From the NCBI RefSeq assembly GCF_026130605.1, contig NZ_JANFAU010000007.1, forward strand, positions 1 through 64,000: DNA of 64,000 bases. The letters run 5' to 3'. Both the position numbers and the translations under genes were made by a program. The stretch's first letter is position 1, and every line of letters begins with the position of its first letter. This document shows, piece after piece, positions 1-8,172 of this stretch. This DNA comes from Sphingomonas lycopersici. Its GTDB lineage: Bacteria; Pseudomonadota; Alphaproteobacteria; Sphingomonadales; Sphingomonadaceae. The notes under the pieces are model-generated. The model was given only the letters and a program-made list of their open reading frames with translations, was not told the origin of the DNA and searched no databases.

Positions 1-97
1 TCGCCCGGAGAAGCCCGCCGGACGGCGTCGCTTGCTTGCGCGTAGCAATTGCTACGCGTCTGCGCTGCGCTCCTTGCCGGCGGGCTTCTCCGGGCGA
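1..97. repeat. Large inverted repeat with nested palindrome
   Basis: Bases 1-21 and 77-97 are perfect reverse complements. Between them lies a second perfect 20-base palindrome at 39-58 (CGCGTAGCAA and its complement). The element could fold as a long cruciform or hairpin. It may extend left of the window. No gene lies here, and no T-run follows that would make it a clear intrinsic terminator. Confidence 0.75.
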
Positions 98-204
98 TCA
101 CGACGCCTTCCCGGTTGGGCTTGGACCCTAGGGCAACAGGAGCTCATCGAAATCGCGCGATCCGTTTGCCGATTGGTAACCATTAATCCGGCATAGCCAG
201 TTCT

Positions 205-531
205 ATGGAACAGGTCGTCCCCATCCCCGCGTCCCAGGAAGGTGAGGAAAGCCGTCTCGCGTTGCGCAAGGCGGTGAAGATGCGTGCGCATTTGCGCGAT
301 CGCGGCACCACGCGCTTCGAGATCGAGGTGGTCGATCTCTCCACCACGGGTTTTCGCGCGCATACCAGCTTTACGATGTGGCCGGGCCAGACCGTCTGGC
401 TGACCTTGCCGGGGCTCGCCGCGCTCGAGGCGGTGGTCGCGTGGCGCGACAAGTTCAAATATGGCTGCGCCTTCGCCAAGCCGCTGCATCCGGCGGTGTT
501 CGATCACATCGTCGCGCTCGGCAATAGTTAG
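205..531 (+). CDS. PilZ domain protein
   Basis: A 108-residue protein that looks like a stand-alone PilZ domain, the small beta-barrel that in many bacteria binds cyclic di-GMP. The N-terminal half has a basic stretch followed by VDLSTTGFR (about residues 48-56), resembling the D/NxSxxG motif. The RxxxR element of strong c-di-GMP binders is not clear, so binding is uncertain. The C-terminal half (VAWRDKFKYGCAF) fits the last PilZ strands. It stands alone between two repeat-filled gaps. Sphingomonads carry many such single-domain proteins; the function is inferred from family only. Confidence 0.8.
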   Translation: MEQVVPIPASQEGEESRLALRKAVKMRAHLRDRGTTRFEIEVVDLSTTGFRAHTSFTMWPGQTVWLTLPGLAALEAVVAWRDKFKYGCAFAKPLHPAVFDHIVALGNS

Positions 532-582
532 GCGCGCACGCTGCGCGCCGACCGCAAGCGCAGCGAAGCGAAACGATTGCCC

Positions 583-637
583 GGCCGGCGGGTCGGCAAA
601 GCCGAACCCGTCCGACGACGCGGCGTTGCCGCGGCGG
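583..637. repeat. Dispersed repeat family C, copy 1
   Basis: A 55-base element with the core GAACCCGTCCGACG followed by a GC-rich hairpin. The same core and hairpin layout recurs at 41118-41169 and 42921-42972. This copy is the most diverged in its hairpin (GCGGCGTTGCCGC). Confidence 0.65.
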
Positions 638-659
638 CCTTCCCGCTCCGACCCTCACT

Positions 660-738
660 CCGTTCGCCCTGAGCTTGTCGAAGGGCGTCCTGCCGTTCGT
701 GAGTGTGGGGCGCCCTTCGACAAGCTCAGGGCGAACGG
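660..738. repeat. Dispersed hairpin repeat family A, copy 1
   Basis: Perfect 28-base inverted arms at 660-687 and 711-738 built on CCCTGAGCTTGTCGAAGGGC. It lies just past the stop codon of prs (745, minus strand), so it would sit in the 3' end of the prs message. The core is a very common intergenic repeat in sphingomonads. Further copies are at 3111, 39123, 47037, 59353 and 63148. Confidence 0.85.
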
Positions 739-744
739 AGAGGT

Positions 745-1680
745 TTAGTCAAACAGCGAGGAAACGCTCGATTCATCCGCGATCCGCCGGATCGCCTCCG
801 CCAGCAGCGGCGCGATCGTCAGATGCCGGATGCGCTTGGCCTCGGAGATGATCTCCTGATTGCCGATCGAATCGGTGATCACCAGCTCGCGCAGCACCGA
901 TCCCTCGACCCGCGCCACTGCGCCGCCCGAGAGCACGCCGTGCGTCACATAAGCGACGACATCCTCCGCCCCCGCTTCCTTGAGCGCGGCGGCGGCGTTG
1001 CACAGGGTGCCGGCCGAATCGACGATATCGTCGATCAGGATGCAGAAGCGGCCTTCGACGTCGCCGATGATGTTCATCACCTCGGATTCGCCGGCGCGTT
1101 CGCGGCGCTTGTCGACGATCGCCAGCGGGGCATTGTCGAGCCGCTTGGACAAGGCGCGCGCGCGGACCACACCGCCGACGTCGGGCGAGACGACCATCAG
1201 ATTCTTGTCGCCGAACCGCGCCTGGATATCGGCCGACATCACCGGCGCGGCGAACAGATTATCGGTCGGGATATCGAAGAAGCCCTGGATCTGCCCGGCG
1301 TGGAGATCGACCGAGAGCACGCGATCGGCGCCCGCGGTGGTAATCAGATTGGCGACGAGCTTGGCCGAAATCGGGGTGCGCGGGCCGGGTTTGCGGTCCT
1401 GCCGGGCGTAGCCGAAATAGGGCACCACCGCGGTGATCCGCTTGGCCGAGGCGCGCTTGAGCGCATCGATGCAGATCAGCAATTCCATCAGATTGTCGTT
1501 CGCCGGGAAGCTGGTCGACTGGACGACGAACACGTCCTCGCCGCGCACATTCTCGCGGATCTCGACGAAGATCTCCTCGTCGGCGAAGCGGCGCACCAGC
1601 GCCTCGGTCAGCGGCAACTCGAGATAGGCGGCGATATCGCGCGCCAGCGGCAGATTCGAGTTCCCGGTCATCAGTTTCAT
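745..1680 (-). CDS. prs: Ribose-phosphate pyrophosphokinase
   Basis: Makes phosphoribosyl pyrophosphate from ribose 5-phosphate and ATP, the precursor for purines, pyrimidines, histidine, tryptophan and NAD. The 311-residue protein has the usual length. Visible signatures are the ATP-binding and flexible loop around residues 85-97 ([10 protein letters not shown]), the family motif [14 protein letters not shown] at 125-138 and the PRPP-binding loop [11 protein letters not shown] near 215-225. The start is the ATG giving [10 protein letters not shown]; a longer reading frame upstream lacks family similarity. It is transcribed away from gltX, with 85 bases between the two start codons. Confidence 0.97.
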   Translation of the reverse strand: MKLMTGNSNLPLARDIAAYLELPLTEALVRRFADEEIFVEIRENVRGEDVFVVQSTSFPANDNLMELLICIDALKRASAKRITAVVPYFGYARQDRKPGPRTPISAKLVANLITTAGADRVLSVDLHAGQIQGFFDIPTDNLFAAPVMSADIQARFGDKNLMVVSPDVGGVVRARALSKRLDNAPLAIVDKRRERAGESEVMNIIGDVEGRFCILIDDIVDSAGTLCNAAAALKEAGAEDVVAYVTHGVLSGGAVARVEGSVLRELVITDSIGNQEIISEAKRIRHLTIAPLLAEAIRRIADESSVSSLFD

Positions 1681-1765
1681 TTGTGCGTGCCCTTCCGCGC
1701 CCCGAAGCGGCCGCCTTAATGCGGAGGGCTGGCGAGGGGAAGAGCAAGCGCCTAAGCGGGCGGCT

Positions 1766-3094
1766 ATGACCGTGATCACCCGTTTCGCGCCGTCGCCCAC
1801 CGGGCGGCTGCATGTCGGCAATATCCGCACCGCGCTGCACAACTGGCTGTTCGCGCAGAAGAATGGCGGGCGCTTCATGCTGCGCATCGACGACACCGAT
1901 GCCGAACGCAGCGAGGAGCGTCATGTCGAGTCGATCCGCGCCGATCTGACGTGGCTCGGGCTTATCCCCGCCGACGAAGTGCGCCAGTCGGCCCGATTCG
2001 CGCTCTACCAGCGCCGATTCGATGAGCTGGTCGCGGCGGGGCGGATCTATCCCGCGTACGAAAGCGCGCAGGAGCTTGATCTCAAGCGCAAGATCCAGCT
2101 CGGCCGCGGGCTGCCGCCGGTCTATGACCGCGCCGCGCTCGACCTTTCCGATGCCGATCGCGCGAAGCTCGAGGCCGACGGCGTGCGTCCGCACTGGCGC
2201 TTCCGCCTCGATCACGCCGCGCCGATCACCTGGCGCGATCTGATCCGCGGCGAGCAGCATTTCGACCCCGCGACGATGAGCGATCCGGTGGTGCGCCGCG
2301 CCGACGGGTCGTGGCTCTATATGCTGCCCTCGGTGATCGACGATATCGATATTGGCATCAGCCATGTCGTGCGCGGCGAGGATCATGTCTCGAATACCGC
2401 GCTGCAGATCCAGATGTTCGACGCGCTCGGCGCCGCCCCGCCGGCCTTTGCGCATGAGGCCTTGCTCACCGGGAGCGAGGGCAAGCTTTCCAAGCGGCTC
2501 GGCAGCGTCGGGGTCGATCAGTTCCGCGAAGCCGGGATCGAACCGCAGGCGATCCGCGCCTTGCTCGCGCGGCTCGGGACGAGCGACCCGGTCGAGCCGG
2601 TCGGCGATGTCGCGCCGCTCGTCGCCGGGTTCGATTTCGCGCGCTTCGGGCGCGCGCCGGCGCGGTTCGACGAGGCCGAACTGGCGCAGCTCAACGCGCG
2701 GATCGTTCACTATCTCTCCTACGAGGCGGTGGCGACCCGGCTGCCCGCGGCAATGGGCGCCGCGGCGTGGGAAGCGGTGCGCCCCAACCTCACCACCGTC
2801 GCCGAGGCCGCCGATTGGTGGCAGGTGATCGAGGGGCCGGTCGACGCCCCCGCGGCCGGTGAGGATGCCGATTATCTCGCCGAAGCGGCGGCGGTCGCCG
2901 CGACGATCGACTGGGCGGGCGACCCGTGGCACGCGCTGACCGCCGCGCTCAAGGACGCGACGGGACGCAAGGGCAAGCCGCTGTTCCTCCCGCTGCGCCG
3001 CGCGCTGACCGGGCGCGACCACGGACCCGATATGGCCGCGCTGCTCCCGCTCATCGGGCGCGATCGCGCGCTGGCGCGGCTCGCTCGATCATAA
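1766..3094 (+). CDS. gltX: Glutamate--tRNA ligase
   Basis: Class I aminoacyl-tRNA synthetase that charges tRNA with glutamate. The HIGH-type signature is [11 protein letters not shown] at residues 10-20 and the KMSKS-type loop is KLSKRLGS near 239-246. At 442 residues it is on the short side; many alphaproteobacteria carry two GltX paralogues and the shorter one resembles this. Whether it charges tRNA-Glu, tRNA-Gln or both cannot be decided from this window. It is divergent from prs and followed by a family A hairpin repeat. Confidence 0.95.
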   Translation: MTVITRFAPSPTGRLHVGNIRTALHNWLFAQKNGGRFMLRIDDTDAERSEERHVESIRADLTWLGLIPADEVRQSARFALYQRRFDELVAAGRIYPAYESAQELDLKRKIQLGRGLPPVYDRAALDLSDADRAKLEADGVRPHWRFRLDHAAPITWRDLIRGEQHFDPATMSDPVVRRADGSWLYMLPSVIDDIDIGISHVVRGEDHVSNTALQIQMFDALGAAPPAFAHEALLTGSEGKLSKRLGSVGVDQFREAGIEPQAIRALLARLGTSDPVEPVGDVAPLVAGFDFARFGRAPARFDEAELAQLNARIVHYLSYEAVATRLPAAMGAAAWEAVRPNLTTVAEAADWWQVIEGPVDAPAAGEDADYLAEAAAVAATIDWAGDPWHALTAALKDATGRKGKPLFLPLRRALTGRDHGPDMAALLPLIGRDRALARLARS

Positions 3095-3110
3095 TCGGCG
3101 CACGTTTTCC

Positions 3111-3192
3111 CCGATCGGGCTGAGCCTGTCGAAGCCCTGCACATTTCTTGCCTTGAAGAAGTGCAGCCCTTCGACAAGCTCAGGGCGAACGG
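3111..3192. repeat. Dispersed hairpin repeat family A, copy 2
   Basis: Imperfect inverted repeat. The right half carries CCCTTCGACAAGCTCAGGGC and the left half GGGCTGAGCCTGTCGAAG, with an inner GTGCAG/CTGCAC pair. It lies 17 bases after the gltX stop. Confidence 0.8.
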
Positions 3193-3336
3193 CGGGAGCG
3201 CGGAGACCGCGACGCTCACCCGGCGCGGCACTCGCAATGTTACGTTACAAAGTCTCTTCTCGATCGATTTGCGACGTTGTATCATCACCGAACCGGGCGA
3301 CCGGCAAAAGGAGAAACAATCGAGAGGATCAGGCCA

Positions 3337-3987
3337 ATGTATGCGGATCGTTTTGCCCAACCACGCAAGTTCAGTCCCAGTAGCCTCGCGATCGCGGTCG
3401 CGCTCAACGGGGCGGTGATGGCCGGGCTGATATTGTCGGTGCCGGCATTCAAGAAGAAGATCGATGACGTACTGATCATCAAGCCCATTCCGATCGATCA
3501 GCCCCCGCCGCCGCAACCGATCGAGCAGCCCCGGCCGAAAATTGCCCAACATCCGGCGCCCACCCCGCCGATCGACCGGGTCGAACCGCTGGTCGAGACG
3601 CCGCGCACGCCCACCTACGTCCTGCCGCCGCTTCCCCCGGTCGACCCGGGTATCGGCAATGCCGTCGACCGGATCATCGATCCCCCCGCCAAGCCCCCGG
3701 TGACGATCGATGCGACGATCGACCAGCGCTATGCGCGCGATTTCCAGCCCGCTTATCCCGCCGGCGAACAGCGGCTGGGCAACGAGGGCAAGGTAGTGAT
3801 CCGCGTGCTGGTCGGCACCGACGGCCGGGTGAAGCAGGTCGAGCGCGTCTCCGCCCCGAGCGAGGCCTTCTGGCAGACCACCGAGCGCCAGGCGCTGACC
3901 CGCTGGCGCTTCCGCCCCGCGACCCGCGACGGGGTGCCGGTCGAAGCGTGGCGGACGATGACGGTGCGGTTCGAAATGACCTCCTGA
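3337..3987 (+). CDS. Energy transducer TonB family protein
   Basis: A 216-residue inner-membrane protein that probably carries proton-motive-force energy from ExbBD to outer-membrane receptors. It has a short cytoplasmic N-terminus, one membrane segment at about residues 18-36, a long proline-rich periplasmic spacer (about 50-130) and a C-terminal TonB fold (about 140-216, with GKVVIRVLVGTDGRVKQV and a WRFRPA element). The ATG giving MYADRF is chosen because it leads straight into the membrane anchor; the frame stays open upstream without similarity. No exbB or exbD lies next to it. Sphingomonads usually have several TonB proteins, so the partner receptor is unknown. Confidence 0.9.
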   Translation: MYADRFAQPRKFSPSSLAIAVALNGAVMAGLILSVPAFKKKIDDVLIIKPIPIDQPPPPQPIEQPRPKIAQHPAPTPPIDRVEPLVETPRTPTYVLPPLPPVDPGIGNAVDRIIDPPAKPPVTIDATIDQRYARDFQPAYPAGEQRLGNEGKVVIRVLVGTDGRVKQVERVSAPSEAFWQTTERQALTRWRFRPATRDGVPVEAWRTMTVRFEMTS

Positions 3988-3996
3988 GTGTTTTTC

Positions 3997-4078
3997 GCGG
4001 CGCCGGCCCGCTCCTCCAGCCGACCTCCCACGCGCGTATCCTGATGGGAGACCGGGTGGGGGAGCGGGCCGGTGCCGC
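3997..4078. repeat. Hairpin repeat family B, copy 1
   Basis: Long inverted repeat with arms near GGCCCGCTCC and GGAGCGGGCC and the loop GTATCCTGATGGGA. It starts 10 bases after the TonB stop. Other copies: 4494, 23306, 29102 and a remnant at 42974. Confidence 0.85.
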
Positions 4079-4132
4079 CCTTTTCAAAACAGATGCTGGT
4101 ATGTGCCGCCCCACGCGCCTATCTTGCGCCCT

Positions 4133-4480
4133 ATGCAATTCTTCGCCCGCATGTCGCCGCTCCGCGCGCTGCGAGACCTCCGGCTGTTTCTGCATCAGCG
4201 CCAGCGGCATGAGCTGGTATTCTTCATGCTGGCGGTGATGATCACCAGCTTCTTCGTCTTCGCCTTCATCAAGGATTCGCACGTCGAGAAGCCGTACAAG
4301 CCCGACATCATCTACGTGCAGCAATGGCGGCTCGACCGCACCGACGCCGAGATTCGCGCGCAGCAGAAGATCGACCAGGCCAAGAAGGAAAAAGACGAAG
4401 CCGAGCTGGCCAAGGAGCAGGAAAAGACCCGCGCCGAATTCCAGCGGCTCGACGACAAATTGAAGCGCTGGGGCATCTGA
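4133..4480 (+). CDS. Hypothetical membrane-anchored coiled-coil protein
   Basis: I do not recognise a named family. The 115-residue product has a basic N-terminus, one membrane segment at about residues 25-45 (FFMLAVMITSFFVFAFI) and then a charged, lysine- and glutamate-rich stretch (about 75-110) likely to form a coiled coil. The pattern is a bitopic inner-membrane protein with its helical tail outside. The ATG at 4133 is favoured; starts at 4103 or 4151 are possible. It lies between two family B hairpins and just upstream of the riboflavin operon. Codon use matches its neighbours. Confidence 0.7.
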   Translation: MQFFARMSPLRALRDLRLFLHQRQRHELVFFMLAVMITSFFVFAFIKDSHVEKPYKPDIIYVQQWRLDRTDAEIRAQQKIDQAKKEKDEAELAKEQEKTRAEFQRLDDKLKRWGI

Positions 4481-4493
4481 GTGCCGGAATGGC

Positions 4494-4573
4494 GGTGCCG
4501 GCCCGCTCCCCCACCCGGCTTCCCACGAAAGTATCCTTGATGGGAGGCCAGGTGGGGGAGCGGGCCGGTGCCG
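4494..4573. repeat. Hairpin repeat family B, copy 2, overlapping the ribD start
   Basis: Same element as at 3997, about 500 bases downstream. Its right arm (GGTGGGGGAGCGGGCC) contains the in-frame ATG at 4540 and GTG at 4552 that are the candidate starts of ribD. Confidence 0.85.
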
Positions 4574-5550
4574 ATCAGTCGACGCCCGCCGACCAGCGCT
4601 GGATGGCCGCGGCGCTCGCGCTCGCCGCGCGGACGCGTGGGCGGACCGCCCCCAATCCCAATGTCGGCTGCGTGATCGTCAGCGACGGCCGCGTCGTCGG
4701 GCGCGGCTGGACCCAGCCCGGCGGCCGCCCGCATGCCGAGGCGATGGCGCTCGCCGAAGCGGGGGCGGCGGCGCGCGGCGCGACCGCTTATGTCACGCTC
4801 GAACCCTGCGCGCACCGCTCGCCGCGCGGCCCGGCCTGCGCCGATCTGCTCGTCGCGGCGGGGGTCGCGCGGGTCGTCGCCGCGCTCACCGACCCCGATC
4901 CGCGCACCGACGGCGCCGGCCTCGCCCGGCTCGCCGCTGCCGGAATCGCGGTATCGACCGGGACATTGGCCCCCGCAGCGCGCGAGTCGATCGCCGGCTT
5001 CCTTACCCGCCGCGCGCTTGGGCGCCCGCAGGTGACGCTCAAGCTCGCCACCTCGCTCGACGGCTGCATCGCGCTGGCCGACGGCGAGAGCCGCTGGATC
5101 ACCGGCGCCGAAGCGCGCGCGCACGCGCATCTCGAACGCGCGCGGCACGAGGCGATCCTCGTCGGCCGCGGGACCTGGGAGATCGACCGCCCACGACTCG
5201 ACGTCCGCCTCCCCGGGCTCGAAAATCGCGCGCCGCAGCGCGTGATCCTGTCCTCGCGCCTAGTCGACGCCCCCGGCTGTACCGTCATCGCCAGCCCCGC
5301 CGATATCGCGACGCTTCCCGGCGACCACCTGCTGGTCGAGGGCGGCGCCGGCGCGGCGTCGGCATTCCTCGCGGCCGATCTGGTCGATCGCCTGCTGATC
5401 TACCGCGCACCGATCCTGATTGGCGGCGGACGCGCCGCATTGGGCGACATCGGGCTCGCCAGCCTCGCCGACGCGCACGGCCGCTGGCGCCGCGACGACG
5501 CACGCGCGCTTGGCAGCGACCGGCTCGAGACCTATGTGCGCCAGCGATAG
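4552..5550 (+). CDS. ribD: Bifunctional riboflavin deaminase/reductase RibD
   Basis: Carries out the second and third steps of riboflavin synthesis: deamination of the pyrimidine product of GTP cyclohydrolase II, then reduction of its ribosyl chain. The N-terminal deaminase has the zinc site HAE at residues 61-63 and Cys86/Cys96 in PCAHRSPRGPAC. The C-terminal reductase begins near residue 160 (TLKLATSLDG). With the GTG at 4552 the protein is 332 residues. The frame stays open much further upstream, but family similarity begins near RWMAAALAL (about residue 16). Both likely starts (ATG 4540, GTG 4552) lie inside a family B hairpin, which is unusual; ATG 4603 is a short alternative. First gene of ribD-ribE-ribBX-ribH. 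Confidence 0.93.
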   Translation: MGERAGADQSTPADQRWMAAALALAARTRGRTAPNPNVGCVIVSDGRVVGRGWTQPGGRPHAEAMALAEAGAAARGATAYVTLEPCAHRSPRGPACADLLVAAGVARVVAALTDPDPRTDGAGLARLAAAGIAVSTGTLAPAARESIAGFLTRRALGRPQVTLKLATSLDGCIALADGESRWITGAEARAHAHLERARHEAILVGRGTWEIDRPRLDVRLPGLENRAPQRVILSSRLVDAPGCTVIASPADIATLPGDHLLVEGGAGAASAFLAADLVDRLLIYRAPILIGGGRAALGDIGLASLADAHGRWRRDDARALGSDRLETYVRQR

Positions 5551-5564
5551 AGCAAGGACGCGAT

Positions 5565-6176
5565 ATGTTTACCGGGATCGTCAGCGACATCGGCACGATA
5601 AAGGCGGCGGAAGCCCGCGGCGATCTGCGCGTCGTGGTGGACACCGCCTATGATACCGCGGGGATCGATCTCGGCGCGTCGATTTCCTGCTCGGGTGTAT
5701 GCCTGACGGTCGTGGACAAGGGCCCGGGCTGGTTCGCGGTCGACGTTTCGGGCGAAACCACCAGCCGCACCGCGCAGGGCCAGTGGAGCGCCGGCCGCCG
5801 GCTCAACCTCGAACGCGCGATGAAGCTCGGCGAGGAGCTCGGCGGGCATATCGTCACCGGGCATGTCGACGGCGTTGCCGAGGTGGTCGAGATCGCCCCC
5901 GACGGCGATTCGCAGCGCATCGCGATCCGCGTGCCGGGCGATCTGGCGCCGTTCCTCGCCGCCAAGGGCTCGGTCGCGGTCGACGGCGTGTCGCTCACCG
6001 TCAACACTGTCGAGGATCGCGCCGACGGCACCCGTTTCACGATCAACCTGATCCCGCACACCCAGAAAGTGACGACTCTGGGCGGGCTTGCCCCCGGACA
6101 GCCGGTCAATATCGAGATCGACGTCCTCGCCCGCTATCTCCAACGGATGGAACATTATCGTGCCAAAGCCGGCTGA
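5565..6176 (+). CDS. ribE: Riboflavin synthase, alpha subunit
   Basis: Dismutates two molecules of 6,7-dimethyl-8-ribityllumazine into riboflavin and the pyrimidine that re-enters the pathway. The 203-residue protein shows the family's internal duplication: an N-terminal barrel beginning MFTGIVSDIGTI and a second barrel from about residue 98 (GGHIVTGHVDGVAEV). It starts 14 bases after the ribD stop. Its 3' end overlaps the likely ribBX start by 17 bases, which suggests coupled translation. Confidence 0.96.
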   Translation: MFTGIVSDIGTIKAAEARGDLRVVVDTAYDTAGIDLGASISCSGVCLTVVDKGPGWFAVDVSGETTSRTAQGQWSAGRRLNLERAMKLGEELGGHIVTGHVDGVAEVVEIAPDGDSQRIAIRVPGDLAPFLAAKGSVAVDGVSLTVNTVEDRADGTRFTINLIPHTQKVTTLGGLAPGQPVNIEIDVLARYLQRMEHYRAKAG

Positions 6177-7311
6177 ACTCGCGCGCCTGCGCCACGCCTT
6201 CCTCTCCTCCCCCGAGGAGATCATCGAAGAGGCCAAGAACGGCCGGATGTTCATCCTGGTCGACGACGAGGATCGCGAGAATGAGGGCGATCTCGTCATC
6301 CCGGCACAGATGGCAACGCCGGAGAAGATCAACTTCATGGCGCGTCACGGCCGCGGGCTGATCTGCCTCGCGCTCACCAAGTCGCGGGTCGACCAGCTCG
6401 GGCTCGATCTGATGAGCCGCAACAACGGCACACGGCACGAAACCGCCTTCACCGTCTCGATCGAGGCGCGCGACGGGGTTACCACCGGAATCTCCGCCGC
6501 CGATCGCGCGCGAACCGTCGCGGTGGCGATCGACGCGGGCAAGGGGAAGGACGAGATCGTCACCCCCGGCCATGTCTTCCCGCTCGTCGCGCGTGAGGGC
6601 GGGGTGCTGGTGCGCGCCGGGCATACCGAGGCGGCGGTCGACGTCGCACGGCTCGCCGGGCTCAACCCCTCGGGCGTGATCTGCGAGATCATGAACGAGG
6701 ACGGGACGATGGCGCGGCTCGACGACCTCGTCGCCTTCGCTCAGCTCCACAACCTCAAGATCGGCACGATCCGCGATCTCATCGCCTATCGCCGCCGCCA
6801 CGATCATCTCGTCGAGAAACAGGCCGAGATGACGTTCGAATCGCGCTGGGGCGGCACGTGGCGCGCGATCACCTTCTTCAACAAGGCGACCGGCGACGAG
6901 ACGATCGCGCTGGTCAAGGGCCGGATCGATCCCGCCAAGCCGACTCTGGTGCGGATGCACACCGCGAGCTTCTTCGTCGACATGTTCGGCGAGCAATCGG
7001 ATCGCACCGGGCTGCTGTCGCGCTCGATGGAGCTGATCGCCGAGGAGGGCGCCGGGGTGATCGTGGTGATCAACCGCCCGATGCAGGGCGCGGTCACCCG
7101 CTTCATGAAGGCGCGCGCCGAGGGCAAGGGGCCGGGCGCCCCCGAGATCGAGGAATTGCGCGATTACGGCGTCGGCGCGCAGATCCTCGCCGAGCTGGGG
7201 GTGGAGGAGATGATCCTCCTCACCAACACGCATCACGCGCTGATCGGGCTCGAAGGCTATGGCCTGTCGATCGTCGCCGAACGCGCCATCACCGGCACCG
7301 GCGCGGCATAA
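6160..7311 (+). CDS. ribBX: 3,4-dihydroxy-2-butanone 4-phosphate synthase with degenerate GTP cyclohydrolase II domain (RibBX)
   Basis: The N-terminal half (about residues 1-205) is an intact RibB: it turns ribulose 5-phosphate into the four-carbon unit for lumazine synthesis. The acidic loop DDEDRENEGD is at residues 35-44, and GHVFPLVAREGGVLVRAGHTEA lies in the middle. The C-terminal half (about 215-383) is homologous to GTP cyclohydrolase II, but the three zinc cysteines expected in the VRxHSECLTGD...CDC region are absent, the sequence there reading VRMHTASFFVDMFGEQ. This is the RibBX arrangement described in Proteobacteria. The intact cyclohydrolase is at 43840-44889. The start is taken as GTG 6160 inside the end of ribE; an ATG at 6247 would remove part of the RibB domain. 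Confidence 0.92.
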   Translation: MPKPAELARLRHAFLSSPEEIIEEAKNGRMFILVDDEDRENEGDLVIPAQMATPEKINFMARHGRGLICLALTKSRVDQLGLDLMSRNNGTRHETAFTVSIEARDGVTTGISAADRARTVAVAIDAGKGKDEIVTPGHVFPLVAREGGVLVRAGHTEAAVDVARLAGLNPSGVICEIMNEDGTMARLDDLVAFAQLHNLKIGTIRDLIAYRRRHDHLVEKQAEMTFESRWGGTWRAITFFNKATGDETIALVKGRIDPAKPTLVRMHTASFFVDMFGEQSDRTGLLSRSMELIAEEGAGVIVVINRPMQGAVTRFMKARAEGKGPGAPEIEELRDYGVGAQILAELGVEEMILLTNTHHALIGLEGYGLSIVAERAITGTGAA

Positions 7312-7335
7312 CCACGTAACAAAAGGCATCGCATC

Positions 7336-7755
7336 ATGGCCCGCGTCCTTATCGTCGAAGCGCGTTTCTACGATCATCTCAACGACATGCTCATCGCCGG
7401 CGCGCGCGCCGCGATCGAGGAAGCCGGGCATCAGGCGGAGATCGTCACCGTCCCCGGCGCGCTCGAAATCCCCGGCGCGATCGCGCTGGCGGCGGAGACC
7501 GGCCGGTACGACGCTTATGTCGCGCTGGGCGTGGTGATCCGCGGCGAGACCTATCATTTCGAGATCGTCGCGAACGAAAGCGCGCGCGGGGTGATGGCGC
7601 TGACGATGGACGGCCTGCCGATCGGCAACGGCATCCTCACCACCGAGGACGAGGCGCAGGCGATCCGCCGCGCCGATCCGGGCCAGCTCGACAAGGGCGG
7701 CGGCGCGGCGCTCGCGGCGCTGGCGATGCTGAAGTTGCGCGACCGCTTCGCCTGA
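7336..7755 (+). CDS. ribH: 6,7-dimethyl-8-ribityllumazine synthase
   Basis: Condenses the pyrimidine from the RibD branch with the four-carbon unit from RibBX to give lumazine, the substrate of RibE. At 139 residues it has the short length typical of icosahedral or pentameric lumazine synthases. Visible family motifs are [11 protein letters not shown] (about 37-47), [15 protein letters not shown] (about 62-76, with the catalytic His in the last part) and GNGILTTED (about 98-106). It follows ribBX by 24 bases and completes the operon. Confidence 0.96.
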   Translation: MARVLIVEARFYDHLNDMLIAGARAAIEEAGHQAEIVTVPGALEIPGAIALAAETGRYDAYVALGVVIRGETYHFEIVANESARGVMALTMDGLPIGNGILTTEDEAQAIRRADPGQLDKGGGAALAALAMLKLRDRFA

Positions 7756-7756
7756 C

Positions 7757-8152
7757 GTGCCGACCGAGCCGCCTCCATCGCGCTATCGCGTGGTGGAGCG
7801 CGGCCGCCGGCTGGAGGTGATCGATACGCGCGTCACCGGCGCCGCGCCCGCCGGCCAGCCGATGAGAGAGGCCCGCCGCCCGCGCCGCGAAGGCGGCATC
7901 GACAGCTCGTTCACCACCGCGCGTTTCTACGACGACAAGGCGCCGCGCCGGATCGCGTTCGATGCTGCCGCGCGCGACCGTCTCGGTCGGCTGCGGCTGA
8001 TCGCGATGATTGCCGCAATGGCCTGGGTGATGCTGGCGGTGTGGCAGCCGTGGGTGGCGCTGGCGCCGCTGGCAATCCTTGTCAGCAACGGGCCGCGCCG
8101 CACGATGCGGCAGCGACTTACCCGCTGGCTCGATCGCTACGAGCAGGGGTAA
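7757..8152 (+). CDS. Hypothetical small membrane protein after ribH
   Basis: A 131-residue protein starting at a GTG one base after the ribH stop, so probably translated with the operon. The first 70 residues are polar and arginine-rich; a hydrophobic stretch (about 77-106, LIAMIAAMAWVMLAVWQPWVALAPLAILV) could form one or two membrane helices, followed by a basic tail. I recognise no family. Its position is where nusB often follows ribH, but it is not NusB. Confidence 0.7.
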   Translation: MPTEPPPSRYRVVERGRRLEVIDTRVTGAAPAGQPMREARRPRREGGIDSSFTTARFYDDKAPRRIAFDAAARDRLGRLRLIAMIAAMAWVMLAVWQPWVALAPLAILVSNGPRRTMRQRLTRWLDRYEQG

Positions 8153-8172
8153 GCGCCACCGGTCGCGCGGTT

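Noticed and set aside
703..1719. Long plus-strand open frame across prs
   Set aside because: It is the complement of the well-supported prs gene and begins inside a repeat; GC-rich codons give long antisense frames.
4481..4551. Possible FMN riboswitch before ribD
   Set aside because: The short gap is filled by the family B hairpin and lacks the conserved FMN-element sequences.
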